64,000 bases of DNA from Plantago elongata. Taxonomy: Eukaryota > Streptophyta > Magnoliopsida > Lamiales > Plantaginaceae. Shown piece after piece: positions 35,650-47,289 of the stretch. Both the position numbers and the translations under genes were made by a program. The stretch covers positions 42,797-106,796 of the forward strand of contig JAYMSP010000042.1 of NCBI GenBank assembly GCA_036897095.1, in the 5' to 3' direction. The notes beneath the pieces were generated by a model, which was not told where the DNA came from, made no database searches, and saw only the letters and a list, made by a program, of their open reading frames with translations. The first letter of the stretch is position 1. Each line of letters opens with the position of its first letter.

Positions 35650-38600
35650 AAATGGTATAAATTACAGTATTTTGAGAGATAAGATTACCAATTGACAAAT
35701 ACATAATTGATGACTGAAAGAAAAATAAAGTATTAAACATTCTAAATTGTTTGAGAATATTTTAACACTCATTATAAAATATGGACAACTGTCATTAAAG
35801 CCCATGATTTACTCAAATGATGTGGGTCTTGTGTTGCTTTAGGCTTGCTCTATCTGTTGTCAAGTTTTGAGCTTGGTCCTACCAGTTTACATGTGAGGGG
35901 ATCTGATAAACATCTCACATCACTTGAAAGTGAGTATCTTGGACACCCATTATAAAATAAGTACAACTTTCTCTTCTTAAAATATCTTTTAAGGAGTAGG
36001 AGTAGGTGAACTCATTTCAATATAAATAGAAGATTATTTTCAGCAAATTGGAGAAATTTTTGGTTGGCAGTAACTAGAAACTGTCCCCATGTTATGTACT
36101 GAACTACTGATACGCGCTTGTTGGCCAATATTTTTTGAATAATGGATCAAGATTTGTCACACCCAGTTTTAGTTTGATATTGGAAGTGCAGTATAGCTGT
36201 ATCCCATTAAAATTTAGCCATTTTGGCTCTGAAATTTTGAGGGAGGGACCCTAGCTAGCTTGAAGTAAGTGGAGGAAAGGAGATCTAATACAAACCTTAC
36301 CTACAACCAGCTTGGGGCAAATCATATTTTTGTTCCATCACTCTATAGCTTCAACCATATGCCAACGGATTCATTGATATTTCAATGAGCTTCTATAGTT
36401 CTCTTCAAAATCGTATACATACATGCACTAGCCACGAGTCTCAGGAAAGACGGTTCGAAAGAAGTCACTTACATAACAATGCATGTATGTGTATACCCCG
36501 TGAAATGTGACAATTATCCACTTTTGATATTACGCTCACAAGTCACACCTCTCTACACAATAAATACTTACAGAAAAATCAGTCTTTGCAACTTGGAAGC
36601 ATTCTTTTGGAGGGCCGAATGAGTGAATCTCACACCTCGTTCGAATCTTTAAAATAGATGAAATTCTACAAATTCGATAGAAATTCTCACTCTCCTCTTT
36701 ATACTTGCAAAACGGATCAAATTAAGTAATTAGTTAATGGCCCGTCGATACTCGATGGGACATGGAAGAAGAATTCAAAATATGAAATAAATAAATTGTA
36801 GTTTATTGAAGTTGACAAACATATAGAAACCTCTATGTGAGGAAATGTTTTCGCCTATAATATTGTGGTGGAAGTCATTCATACTTATTCAAATGAACAT
36901 AGTTCCATTAGTTATAAGATTGGACACGATCATATAAAAAAGTTGTCAGCTTTATAATCCTTTTCTAAAGTTTATACATATAAACGGGAAATGAATATGT
37001 TAAACGCATGTCACTTTTTATAAAATACACTATTTACCATATTGCTAACGGTCTTTTAGTTACGGAAAATATTATACATAAGTAGTCACATTCGATTTTC
37101 CCCATAAAACCTCCAAATCCAACAATCAACTTTGATGTTGGAGCTTGAAGAAGTCAGGTCTTCTTCAAGCTCCGAGATGTATTGTTGGAGCTCTGATGGA
37201 TGGGCTGGAATACATTCGTCGAGGTGGCTCTAGTTGGGTGTAGGGGTTGCAAAAAAATTAAATTAATGTTTGAAGTTTATTCATATTTCTTCGATTTCTT
37301 TGTTCGGGTGATAAAATGAACTTGAAAACAAATATTTTAATTTTTTTAAGGTACATTATAATTGTGGTATTGGCAAAAAAATCCAAAAAAAATATACATT
37401 ATAACGTGGGCACGCCATTTTGGTAACTCTTGAATGTACCCGTCCAAAAAGAATACACTAATATGCATCGATTATTTTAGTATTCGTATAATATACCCAT
37501 TCAAGTCTAAAAATGGTACACTGCAATAACACTGTAGCCAAAAAAAAAAAAGGAACTCCTGTGATTTTTAAGACCAAAATAATGATGTAATTATCCGAGG
37601 CTGACATGTATACTTTGTATATTGTTGACTTTTAATTAAATTGATTTAAATTTGTATAAAAATACATGTCATGCACCAATGAAACATGAAAAATTATAAA
37701 TGAAAATATCATAAACGGTCCATCATTAACACTGTCCACGTTGATCCCTAGCAACAACACCCATATGTACGTACGTAGACACCACCATATCATCTAAATT
37801 AGCTAATATATATGAACCCAAGAAGAGGCGATAACCAAGCTCATGTCATCGTTTTATGTGCAACATCTAACGATCTTTTACGAACTTTACTTATTTTATT
37901 CTTAAAATAATAAATTAATAACATAATAAAGTTAATTTTCAATCATAACAAACTCAATCTAATTATATTTATATTTATATTGAAAATATTCTATATAGTG
38001 AGTATATAAAATAGAATGTAATATTTGAATAAATAATGAATAAAAAGTAGATAACATGGGAGAATTAATGTAAATGTTTTTAAATGGTTGTTTTTATTTA
38101 ATCCAATACGTTAATTACTTTATTTTGCTTGTTAAAGTGTTCATTTGTAGTCGGATACCTAATAAATAATAATTTATTTATAAATAGAGTATTAAGTGTT
38201 TAATAAATGCTCTATTTTTAGAATAGTATTATTTCAATTCATATCATTTAGATCCTACATAATGTTTAATTTGTCTCTTAACTTAATATGTAACTAATTT
38301 AATTTATTAATAAAATATTAAAGTTTGGTGTTGTTAAATTGAGAGAACAATTTATTATAGTATGAATAATCATATTTATTCTTAAAAAAATTAGTAAACT
38401 CCAAAAAAATATTTTAAATATATATGTGGATTCTAAATCATAAGGAGCTATATGATACACCACATCTTAACTACATAAAATCTTCCACAATCAATACCAA
38501 CATCAAAATTATACAATTAGTCAAAATACATTTACAAAAAACTAATTAATAGACTTATAAAGTGCTCGAAATTGTCACTTCGCTTGAGTAACTATGCTCA

Positions 38601-39229
38601 CAAGGCTTGAAATATGTTCAATTTAAATATGATTAAATAGATACCCACATTATCCATCTCTAAATATTAATACTGTATATTTCCTAAATGATGGAGTTTA
38701 GTTGTACATTTAAATATTATTTTAAACTCTTTCCAATATAAATGTGTGTTTGATTGTAACCAGAACAAACACTAATTTGAACATTTAAAAATGATTTTTT
38801 ATATCTCACATCTCTTACATTATAAAATTACATACTTTTTGAAAAGCTTCTATGGATGAAATATAAGGAACCAGTTAGATTCTTCCGAATCACCATATAA
38901 GAAAAAATGTGAAATTGAGATTGCTCTAACTTTTAGGCTTTTAGCATCATCGATCCTGGCCAAGAGAACCGATTTACGGAACTATTCTTTCAAATAAATC
39001 ACATTATGTAAAGTCTTTAGAGTAATAAAATAGATGATTATAACTTTTTTTTCCCTCTTTTTTAGCATGAGTATAAAAATAACTTAAAAGAAACAAAAAT
39101 TGACATAATTGATAATAAGGAACTAATCAAATGAAAATGCATAATTCTACCTAAAAAAATGAAAATGCATAAGAAGTTTGATTTGGTCTGTGTAATCAGA
39201 TCATGTACCAATTTTCTTGATTATTCGGG
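35650..39229. other. Gene-free spacer between pectinesterase and galactinol synthase, left part
   Basis: AT-rich intergenic DNA holding the pectinesterase upstream region and a short perfect hairpin at 37140-37173. No ORF of recognisable family was found. Confidence 0.45.
37140..37173. repeat. Perfect 14-bp inverted repeat (hairpin)
   Basis: GGAGCTTGAAGAAG and its exact complement CTTCTTCAAGCTCC are separated by the 6-nt loop TCAGGT. TTGGAGCT motifs recur just before and after it. No T-run follows on either strand and no gene adjoins it, so its role is unknown. Confidence 0.85.
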
Positions 39230-39232
39230 TTA

Positions 39233-39349
39233 GGTTTTGTTCTCTTCAATTAAAATTTATTAAATTGGAGTAATGTATAAATTATAACTACTCCGAGCTG
39301 AACTGAACTAAATTGAACTGAAAGATTTTAAGATGAAGAGAACATAGTC
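39233..39349. mobile_element. Tourist-like MITE, copy 2 (left of tandem pair)
   Basis: Termini are GGTTTTGTTCTCTTCAA and the mirror of CTATGTTCTCTTCAT. TTA flanks it at 39230-39232 and 39350-39352. The interior has TATAAATTATAACTAC and CTGAACTGAACTAAATTGAA. It has no coding capacity. Confidence 0.7.
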
Positions 39350-39352
39350 TTA

Positions 39353-39510
39353 AGATGTGTTCTCTTCAACTGAAATTTACTAAATTGAATTTAACTGAAC
39401 TGAATTGAAATGAGTTATAAATTATAACTACGTCAAGCTGAACTGAATTGAACTGAACTAAATTTAACTAAAATGAACTTAAGTGATTTTAAGTTGAAGA
39501 GAACACAACT
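39353..39510. mobile_element. Tourist-like MITE, copy 3 (right of tandem pair)
   Basis: It begins AGATGTGTTCTCTTCAAC and ends with the mirror of AGTTGTGTTCTCTTCAAC, nearly perfect 18-bp inverted repeats. TTA flanks it at 39350-39352 (shared with the copy to its left) and 39511-39513. The 158-bp interior has the family core TATAAATTATAACTA with CTGAACTGAATTG repeats. Confidence 0.8.
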
Positions 39511-39513
39511 TTA

Positions 39514-40610
39514 TTTATAAACACTTCCACGTTCTACTTTATATTCCACTACAACCACTCATTATATTTTATCTAGTCACACAATAACACACACATTGTT
39601 TTATTAATAAAATTGTACAACCCGTCCTATTAAATTTCATAGATTTTCATTTTCAAGTGTCCCACATAAATTCGTAAATAATAAAACATGACAACTCTCA
39701 CACATAAGAAATAATAAAAAAAATATTTTTTACACACAATTTACGTATTTTATCACAAAATGCACAAAGTTTATACTATTTTTATATTTTATAATTTATT
39801 TTAAATTTTCATTTAATATTACACATTGACTATAATATGTATGAAGTTATTCGAGAATAAAGATGTATAATAAAAAAAAGGTGTACATCTTGTGTCTTGA
39901 TTTTATAAACTGTACATAAAAACTTAAGATAATATTGGTGAGAGAGTCTCTATAAAAGTATACTAATGACTAATGGTACTCAGCCAAACATAATTGTTTT
40001 GGGAAAGATTCTATTCCATTTTACTTGGTTTGTCCCTAAGTATATTAAGTAGGTAATCATAGCAAAATAATTGTATTTCATGATTGTCATATTTAGGCGT
40101 GGGCAAATTAATGGCTGTTATATATTGGAATTTTGAATTTGTGGTGAATGGTAATTGTTATGTCCACCTAAACATTTAACAATCAATAGAAATACTTATC
40201 AATTCTATATAATTAATGACATGTCACACATTAAAAATACTTGAATGATTTTTATTTTAATATATACATAAATGATTTTTATTTTAATATATACATAGAT
40301 AGAGCCCAAGCATCATTGTCTCTTTGTTGAACAAATGTTGAGGCAGGCCCATGGTAAGCAAGCCCATCCCATGTTCCAGCAATGCCCAGCCCAGCTGCCA
40401 AGCCCATCACATTGTGTCAGAGTGTTCAGTTTAAATATAAACTACTTTGTGGGTTCGTAAAAATTCACATGCATAAATTTAGAGGAAAAAATAAATTAAT
40501 AAAAGAATTAAAATTTGTAGGAAAATTTTACTTTTAAAGAAAAATGTGACATTTATTTATAAAGTTGAAGAGAACAGGGTTAAGGTTCAGTTCAACTCTG
40601 CTTAATTGTT
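39514..40610. other. Spacer with a truncated Tourist-like end
   Basis: AT-rich. At 40565-40582 GTTGAAGAGAACAGGGTTA matches the right terminus and TTA of the Tourist-like family, but no left end was found. No gene was seen. Confidence 0.4.
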
Positions 40611-40873
40611 GTTCCCTCCGTCTCAACTTCATTTTTTCGTATTTTATTTTGGTTCGTCCTAATTTCATCCTCTCATCCTTTAAACGGAAATTTATCTTAT
40701 ACTTTATACATCATCTCTCCTGCTTTATTCACTTTTCTTCTTACTCTATTATCATTGCTCCCACTTTATTCACTCATTTTCATACTTTATTATCTTTTTT
40801 CATACTTTCTTCACATTTTTCTTAATACTTGTGTTCGGTCATGCCAGAAGATGAATACAGAATGAACGGAGTT
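40611..40873. mobile_element. Stowaway-like MITE
   Basis: The left end GTTCCCTCCGTCTCAACTTC matches the Stowaway CTCCCTCCGT theme. The right end, read inward, is AACTCCGTTCATTCTG. The interior has typical Stowaway text: TTATTCAC/CACTTTATTCACTC repeats, and CTTAATACTTGTGTTCGGTCA near the right end. The element is about 260 bp, somewhat degenerate, and the ends are approximate. Confidence 0.6.
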
Positions 40874-40879
40874 AAAAGA

Positions 40880-41750
40880 ATATATTATTCTCATTTTTTC
40901 TAATCATTTCACCCCCAAAGGCTCGACTATTGTGAATTTGCAATCTTGAATTAGATGACTCATGCAAATTGAACAAGTGGACAATTTTGAAAGCAATTGT
41001 TGTGGTATGGTTAAGATCGTGGAGTTATTAATAATTAATAATTAAATCTAAAGAAAGAAGCTTATAGAAGTGTCAGGAGAGACTTATTTTGTAGTTAGCT
41101 CGGGAGAGATCTTGTCGTGGTCAACATGTATACGAATTGGTAGCCTCTAGCATCATTAACATACCAATAATCACAATAATATAGATTTTAAGGATAATTT
41201 TGATATAATTGATCTTGTAAATTAAATAAAACGTTTCGTAGAATATTTTAATTTGTGTTGATGATTCCAATTCATTTTAATAACACCTAAATTTTTTAAT
41301 AACTTTTATTCACTTTAATATTTTAAAATTTTCGAAATCATCCTATTCACAGTCCGATTTGATATTTCGCTTTATAAAATTCTAAGAGAGCTTACCTATT
41401 AATGTTTCAAACAAAGCAATACGGACATTCTTAAGAGTCAAGAGCCGAACTAATCTCATAAATGCAGTCGATTAAATCATATTTGTACTTGGATAGAAAA
41501 TGGAGTCGGAAAGAAACTAAACTAGGCTTTATATGATTCACGAATTAAACTCTAACATTCAAATTTTTACTAAGCACGTAAACTGAAATTTTAAAATTTT
41601 AAACTCAGTTTGCTGGTGTAAGTAAAATTAAATGTCATTTTTCGTCATATAATAAAATGTGGGACAAGAGTGCATTGCTCCACAAAATTTTCCATGTGCA
41701 TTCTAGCACCTTCCTTCCAACGCGAGTCGAGAAGTTTCCCGTCACCCACC
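40880..41750. other. Distal upstream region of galactinol synthase
   Basis: AT-rich, with no gene seen. It probably contains distal regulatory sequence for the galactinol synthase downstream. Confidence 0.35.
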
Positions 41751-41754
41751 ACCG

Positions 41755-41805
41755 CCACGTGTCCTTACGCCACTGTAATTGCCGTCTACTTTCACCGCTA
41801 TATAA
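41755..41805 (+). promoter_or_regulatory. ABRE/G-box and TATA box of galactinol synthase
   Basis: CCACGTGTCC at 41755-41764 contains CACGTG and the ABA-responsive ACGTGTC core. It lies about 35 bp upstream of the TATA sequence CTATATAA (41798-41805). The ATG is at 41921, giving a leader of about 85 nt. The ABRE near the TATA box suggests induction by ABA, drought or seed maturation through bZIP factors, as is known for many galactinol synthase genes; here it is an inference from the motif. Confidence 0.65.
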
Positions 41806-41920
41806 CCTGCCACCATCTTCACCACTCTTCACTACAGAACAGAAGAACCACCTATAACAAACCATAACTTTCATTAATCGTTGTCAGTCAAAATTCTCCA
41901 ATTGTACAAGTGTACAAAAA

Positions 41921-44312
41921 ATGGCTCCAGAGCTAGTACCATCATCCGGCATTCAAACAATTGCCGATTTCTCCAAAACGACGGTTAGCAACAACAGCAG
42001 AGCTTACGTCACTTTCTTAGCCGGCAATGGGGATTACGTCAAGGGTGTTGTGGGCCTGGCCAAGGGTCTCAGGAAGGTCAAATCGGCTTATCCGTTGGTC
42101 GTGGCGGTTTTACCCGATGTTCCGGTCGAGCACCGTCGGATCCTGGTGGAGCAAGGATGTATCGTCAGGGAGATTGAGCCGGTTTACCCTCCAGAGAATC
42201 AGACTCAGTTCGCTATGGCGTATTACGTCATTAACTACTCCAAATTGCGTATTTGGGAGGTTTGTTGTTAGTTAATTTGACTATGCTCTGTTTTTTCATA
42301 CACTCTGTGTCTAAAATGTAAACAGAGGTCAGAGGATACTAACTGGATGGTGCTAATTGCTAAATCAAGATTAACGTACATTTGTTTATTCCCGCCATAT
42401 AGGTGACACGTGGAAATGGGGCATTTTTGGAAAAGTGAATTTCATTATTTAGTGACATTAGAGTGTCAATTTCAAATTTCGAAAGTTCAAATCAGGAAAT
42501 TGGATATCCCCTGTTTTTATATTTTCTTGGAGAAAGAATCAAATTGTGATGTTAATTTGGTGATGCTGATGCAGTTTGTGGAGTATAGGAAGATGGTGTA
42601 TTTGGATGGAGACATTCAAGTGTATGACAACATAGACCACTTGTTTGATCTGGAGGATGGTTATTTCTATGCTGTGATGGATTGTTTCTGTGAGAAAACA
42701 TGGAGTCACACTCCTCAGTACAAGATTGGCTACTGCCAGCAGTGCCCGGAAAAGGTCACCTGGCCGGAGGAATTGGGTCAGCCACCGGCTCTTTACTTCA
42801 ATGCCGGAATGTTCGTCTTCGAACCGAGCATTTCGACTTGTGAGGATCTCTTGACCACACTTCAGATCACTCCACCCACCCCCTTTGCCGAGCAGGTGGT
42901 TAGTTGTTACTCGCATTTCCCTAATTTTGCTTCCCCTTATTTTTTTTTATTTTTTAAACAAGTTCTACTTATTATTAATAAGCGACGAAGAGAATTTATT
43001 TTTTTTTGAAACGGCTGAAGATGAAGACTCGAACCCGACTTATAAGTCTTACTTACTAACTGAGCCAAGTACTTCGTTAAGCGATTCACGAGAGTCTTAT
43101 AAGAACCAAAGAACTAAAATGAACTAATACTAATACAAAGTTATTACAAAGTGAACTAGTATCCAAAAGATCAAGTATTCCAATACATAAATCAAATTAA
43201 GACCGTCCATGTTGTTTTCTGCATCGAAACCTCGACTATGTTTTCCAAACCAAGCTTGTTGCAAATCTATTTGCAAATCTATTGTAGTAAGCATATTAAC
43301 TAATATTATAATTCGAAGTCATTTCTTTTTGTCAAATATTTTGAATTAAATCCTGACAAAGCTTTCAAGTGGAGTCTTTCACTTCTTCTTCCAATAGCCT
43401 CTTGGTCTTTAGTGTCATCACGGCTAGCAGCAGATTGGGACACTTTGTTTAGAGCATCTTGACGTATGCATTAGAAATTATATTTGAAATTACTAACCGC
43501 CTTAGATAAAGGCTCATCCGAACTAGAAAGAACTCCTTCATATTATTCTAATTCTCCAACAAAAGCTTCACCAACAAAATCTTCAATCAAATCCCCTTAT
43601 TTGACCCTAGCTAGTTTGACCATTTTGACAAGTTTATGAGATGCCATATGTGTAACCTCGTTACACCCTGCAGTAGAATGTCGATGCGGTGTGCTTCTGG
43701 ATACACCCTAGAACGTAATGAACCTAGTATTACTTAATTTGCACTCATCTAACAAATTACCCTTAATTTTAACCATTGTAATTGCTCGATCAGTATTGCA
43801 TTCTGTCTGAACAGTGCTAAATGACTAATTGGTTAATGTAATTGTTTGACGGGTGCAGGATTTCTTGAACATGTTCTTTAAGGATATCTACAAGCCGATT
43901 CCTAACGTGTACAATCTCGTATTGGCAATGTTGTGGCGACATCCGGAGAATGTTGAGCTTGACAAGGTGAAAGTGGTACACTACTGTGCTGCGGTTAGTA
44001 TTTCAGTCAATGTAACTCGCTCTACTTAGCTGGAGAACATTCTGTAACATTTTGTCTAATGAAGTGAATGTATCTATACAGGGGTCTAAACCTTGGAGGT
44101 ATACCGGGAAGGAAGATAATATGCAAAGGGAGGACATAAAGATGCTAGTGGAGAAATGGAAGTCAATCTACGAAGACGAGTCGTTGGACTACAATAGAAC
44201 ACTGATGCAGGATGGTCGGGCGGTGTTGACGCCATTGATTTCGGCTGTAATTGCAGCAGAAGCTAATACTGCTCCATCTATGCAGTACGTAGCAGCGCCT
44301 TCTGCTGCATAG
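41921..44312 (+). CDS. GolS: Galactinol synthase (GT8), 341 aa
   Basis: Four exons: 41921-42259, 42575-42895, 43859-43993 and 44082-44312, joined in frame (342 codons with TAG). The enzyme transfers galactose from UDP-galactose to myo-inositol to make galactinol, the donor for raffinose-family oligosaccharides, in the cytosol. The family is unmistakable: RAYVTFLAGNGDYVKGVVGL near residue 27, VYPPENQTQFAMAYYVINYS, the metal-binding DxD in VYLDGDIQVYDNIDHL, CFCEKTWSHTPQYKIGYCQQ, ALYFNAGMFVFEPS, DFLNMFFKDIYKPIP, VKVVHYCAAGSKPWRYTGKE, and the diagnostic C-terminal pentapeptide APSAA. Length and exon structure match known genes. Intron 2 (963 bp) carries a SINE-like insertion. An ABRE and TATA box lie upstream, which fits stress or seed expression. 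Confidence 0.97.
43000..43100 (-). mobile_element. tRNA-derived SINE in GolS intron 2
   Basis: On the minus strand, TACTTGGCTCAGTTAGTAAG (about 43072-43053) matches pol III box A, and GGGTTCGAGTCTTC (43036-43023) matches box B about 30 nt later. A run of nine A follows near 43000, as in a SINE tail. Similar sequence (CTCTCGTGAATCGCTTA upstream, CTCTTCGTCGCTTA after the tail) may be a decayed target duplication. The body is very short, so it may be truncated. Confidence 0.55.
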
Positions 44313-44831
44313 GGTATTTGCTTTATTGTGAACTTGTGAAGTAGTAGTATATTTGTTGATAGAATAAGCTAAGAGCTAGTGATTGTCTGTTGGTTTTGAT
44401 TCCAACTGATCTTTCTGGTAAATTAGATGAGATCAAAGATTGGAGAAGCTGGCTAATAGTTTAGCCTTTTGGCTTGATTTGTGGACTTCTTGCTTTAAAT
44501 TAGTCGTGACATATGTTGTAAGTTGAAACTCAACTTGTAATGGAATCTTGCAATGGTGTGAAATTTTTGGGAATGCCATTATGATTCATTGTTAAACTGA
44601 GTTAATTGTATGTGAAATATGAAAATGAATGCTTTCTGGGAGTAGAAAATTCCAATCATTTGAAGAAGTCAAGAAGATATGATCTAGAGTTAAAACAGAC
44701 AGTAGTGTTACAGTGCGAACTGAGTCATAAGAACAATATAGGATGAATGGGATTCAAAATATACCCCTCTTCATCACCTTATATATATATATCATTTTCA
44801 ACATCAATCCTCTCGGATTTCATCCAGTCAT

Positions 44832-47011
44832 TTAACAATATCCTATCTCACTTTCAAGGAGTGATCGAGGTACGCCCTCTAACAAGCACGAAACTGGTGG
44901 AATTGTCATAGTTTGCAGCTGTCCGTAGGCGTTCCAACAGAAGGGATCGGACACGATGTCTCCCCGGGCAGGAAGTAGTTCGATATCAGAAAATGTGATG
45001 TTAGTGCACGGGAACGAATCACTGCAAGCCAAATGCATTGGTGGGCTTCTGACATCGTACGTTCCCTTAATCCCCGTGTAATGTATGTCTGACAGGTACA
45101 CTGCTGAAGTACGGTTCTCACATTCAGTTGAAAGGCAATAGTACTGATCGATTATGACCGGGTTTCTAACATTGTCCATGTGAATGTTCTCATATGTCAC
45201 CCCTGATACAGCTCCTGAACCTCCTTGCCATGATTTGATCCTTAGTCCATTGTCAGAATTCTTTATCATCGAATCCTTAACTGTAATGTTCGATCCACAC
45301 GCACGCGTATTATGGTTGCCTAAACTCCCTATACTGTATCACAAAACAAGACTGACTCTATTAATGTTCCATTGATAAACGCTTGGAACAGAACTCGAAG
45401 TTCAGTTATATATACCTGATGCCGTGGCCTGGTCCGCATGTCATATTCCTGATGTCTACATCATAACAACCGGCTCCAATTGATACACAATCATCACCTG
45501 CAACAGAAGAATTGAGGCAAAGTTGAGATCCCCTAGATCGAGGCTACTACTAATTTAACAGTTGAGAGTGTACATAACTAACATTACTGATACATCATGA
45601 ATTGTATGCTAACCATTTGAGATGACTGAGTTATGTATTCTGACATTGTTTGCATTCTCTATATGAATTCCATCAGTATTTGGACTCAAACGTGGAGCAG
45701 TAATGGTAATCGAGTCCACATGAACATTTCTGCAGTTATCGAATCTGAAGTGGAACTGGGGGCTGTTCCTGATGTTTAATCCCTGAACGGTCACATTGTT
45801 GCTCTGAAAGAATCTCAAGGCCTGAAATTATTCAATCAAAAGAGGTGATCACTAATGTGATACAGAAAATGATTAATAATAAACCTTGATTGAGAGACAT
45901 GGTTTTAGATGGCATGGAGTGAGGAGTACTCACAACTGGGCTATCACATGGCAACCTTAGTATAGTTCCGTTTGCTATCTACATCCATCGAACACAACAG
46001 TCAGCAACGAAAACAAGGTTATAATGTTTTCACAGTACGATGTAGATAAGTATACCTTATGAGGCTTGCAGGGTAAGTTCCACCAGCCTTCACCCCTGCC
46101 ATCTATAAGACCTTTCCCTTGGAGTGTCATTTCGTCTGCTCTATAGAAGACAAGCCACTGCCTCCTGCTGTTATTCTTTGGCCATGCATCAGGTCCATCA
46201 GGTGGCATTATAGTTCCATCAACCTTTTGGATCACATAGAAGTTTTAGAATTTACACTTAATTTTTGAATCGTGTTAATTACAAGAGGAGAATATCTTAG
46301 CAAAGACAGGGGTGTCTAACTGTCAGAGGTGTCCTGATATTTATGGCGAGTCTAACAGTTAGTTCCAAGTCCAACATAAGTTCTCATAAGTTTTCATTTA
46401 ACCGGAAACATCAATTCGAAAGAGACATATACAAAAGAGAGGGTAACCTGGAAAACAAAACCGGTTTGACAAGGACCGGTGAAAATAGTGGACTGGACCA
46501 TGAAAGTATAACCGTAAGGAGCGAGTAGGACCCCAGAATCAGTTTGGCAGGCAGTGTCCCACGCAGTTTTGAACGCTTCAGTATCATCTGTCACACCATC
46601 ACCTATGGCACCAAACATTCTCACATCATAATCGCCCGTGTAATTGTTCCAATTTATATCAGGAGAAGGTGCTGGGGCCTCAACATCAGGGGCGTCAGCC
46701 TCAGGGGGGGGAGAAGGTGCCGGAGGCTCAACTTCAGGGGCCTCTGCCTCAGGGGGGAGAGATGGCGCTGGAGGCTCAACCATAGTGGGGGGAGGAACGG
46801 GAGGCTCGTTTTCAGGGGGCACCGAAGGTTCAGGAGCCCCTATTTCAGGGGAAAAAGAAGGGGGCATTGATATTTCGGATGTAGGGTGCGAATGCTTGTG
46901 GTGCTGATGATGGCGGTGGCCGTGGTGATGATGATGGTATCGCGCATGCACACAAAGCACGGAGAGCATAAACGTAACATAAACGACGAGTGTAAACATG
47001 TGAAATGCCAT
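44832..47011 (-). CDS. Polygalacturonase (GH28), His/Pro-rich N-terminus, 522 aa
   Basis: Six exons: 47011-46448, 46223-46056, 45978-45934, 45821-45614, 45497-45416 and 45333-44832, in frame throughout (523 codons). A signal peptide of about 23 residues precedes a His-rich patch ([17 protein letters not shown]), then about 75 residues of Pro/Glu/Ala repeats ([10 protein letters not shown] type). The right-handed beta-helix follows. All four GH28 signatures are present: SPNTDGIHI (NTD), GDDCVSIG (DD), GPGHGIS (catalytic-region His) and RIKSW (RIK). The enzyme would cleave alpha-1,4 linkages in de-esterified homogalacturonan in the wall. From memory the Pro-rich leader resembles Arabidopsis At1g48100-type proteins. 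Exon 3 encodes only 15 codons; its donor choice (GTT|GTGAGT) gives CDSPV-ALRFF, as in relatives. A TATA sequence lies about 255 bp upstream. Confidence 0.93.
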
Positions 47012-47259
47012 TGTTTTTTTTCTATTGGTAGCAAAACAAGAGTGTTAAACTGCAAACTTCTTGAAAAACACGGGGCAATTTCAGAAGTGGATAAGAGAAG
47101 CTAATAGTATATGATGAGGATGAAAAGTGAGAGAAAAAGACAAGAAATAAGAATGTTGAGGGGTTTGTTTATGAGTTAGTACCAAACCAAACAATGCACT
47201 GAATAAGTAGTAGCTAGATAGGTTGCTGATAAAAATGAAGTCTTGAAAGACATGCAAAA

Positions 47260-47280
47260 GTACATGTATATATAATAGTA
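47260..47280 (-). promoter_or_regulatory. Putative TATA box of the polygalacturonase gene
   Basis: On the minus strand TATTATATATACATG is centred near 47270, about 255 bp upstream of the ATG, which implies a leader of about 220 nt if used. Motif evidence only. Confidence 0.35.
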
Positions 47281-47289
47281 GTGGATGAG

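Noticed and set aside
46544-46907. Plus-strand Gly/Ser/Ala-rich ORFs
   Set aside because: They are the antisense of the polygalacturonase Pro-rich repeat and have no independent support.
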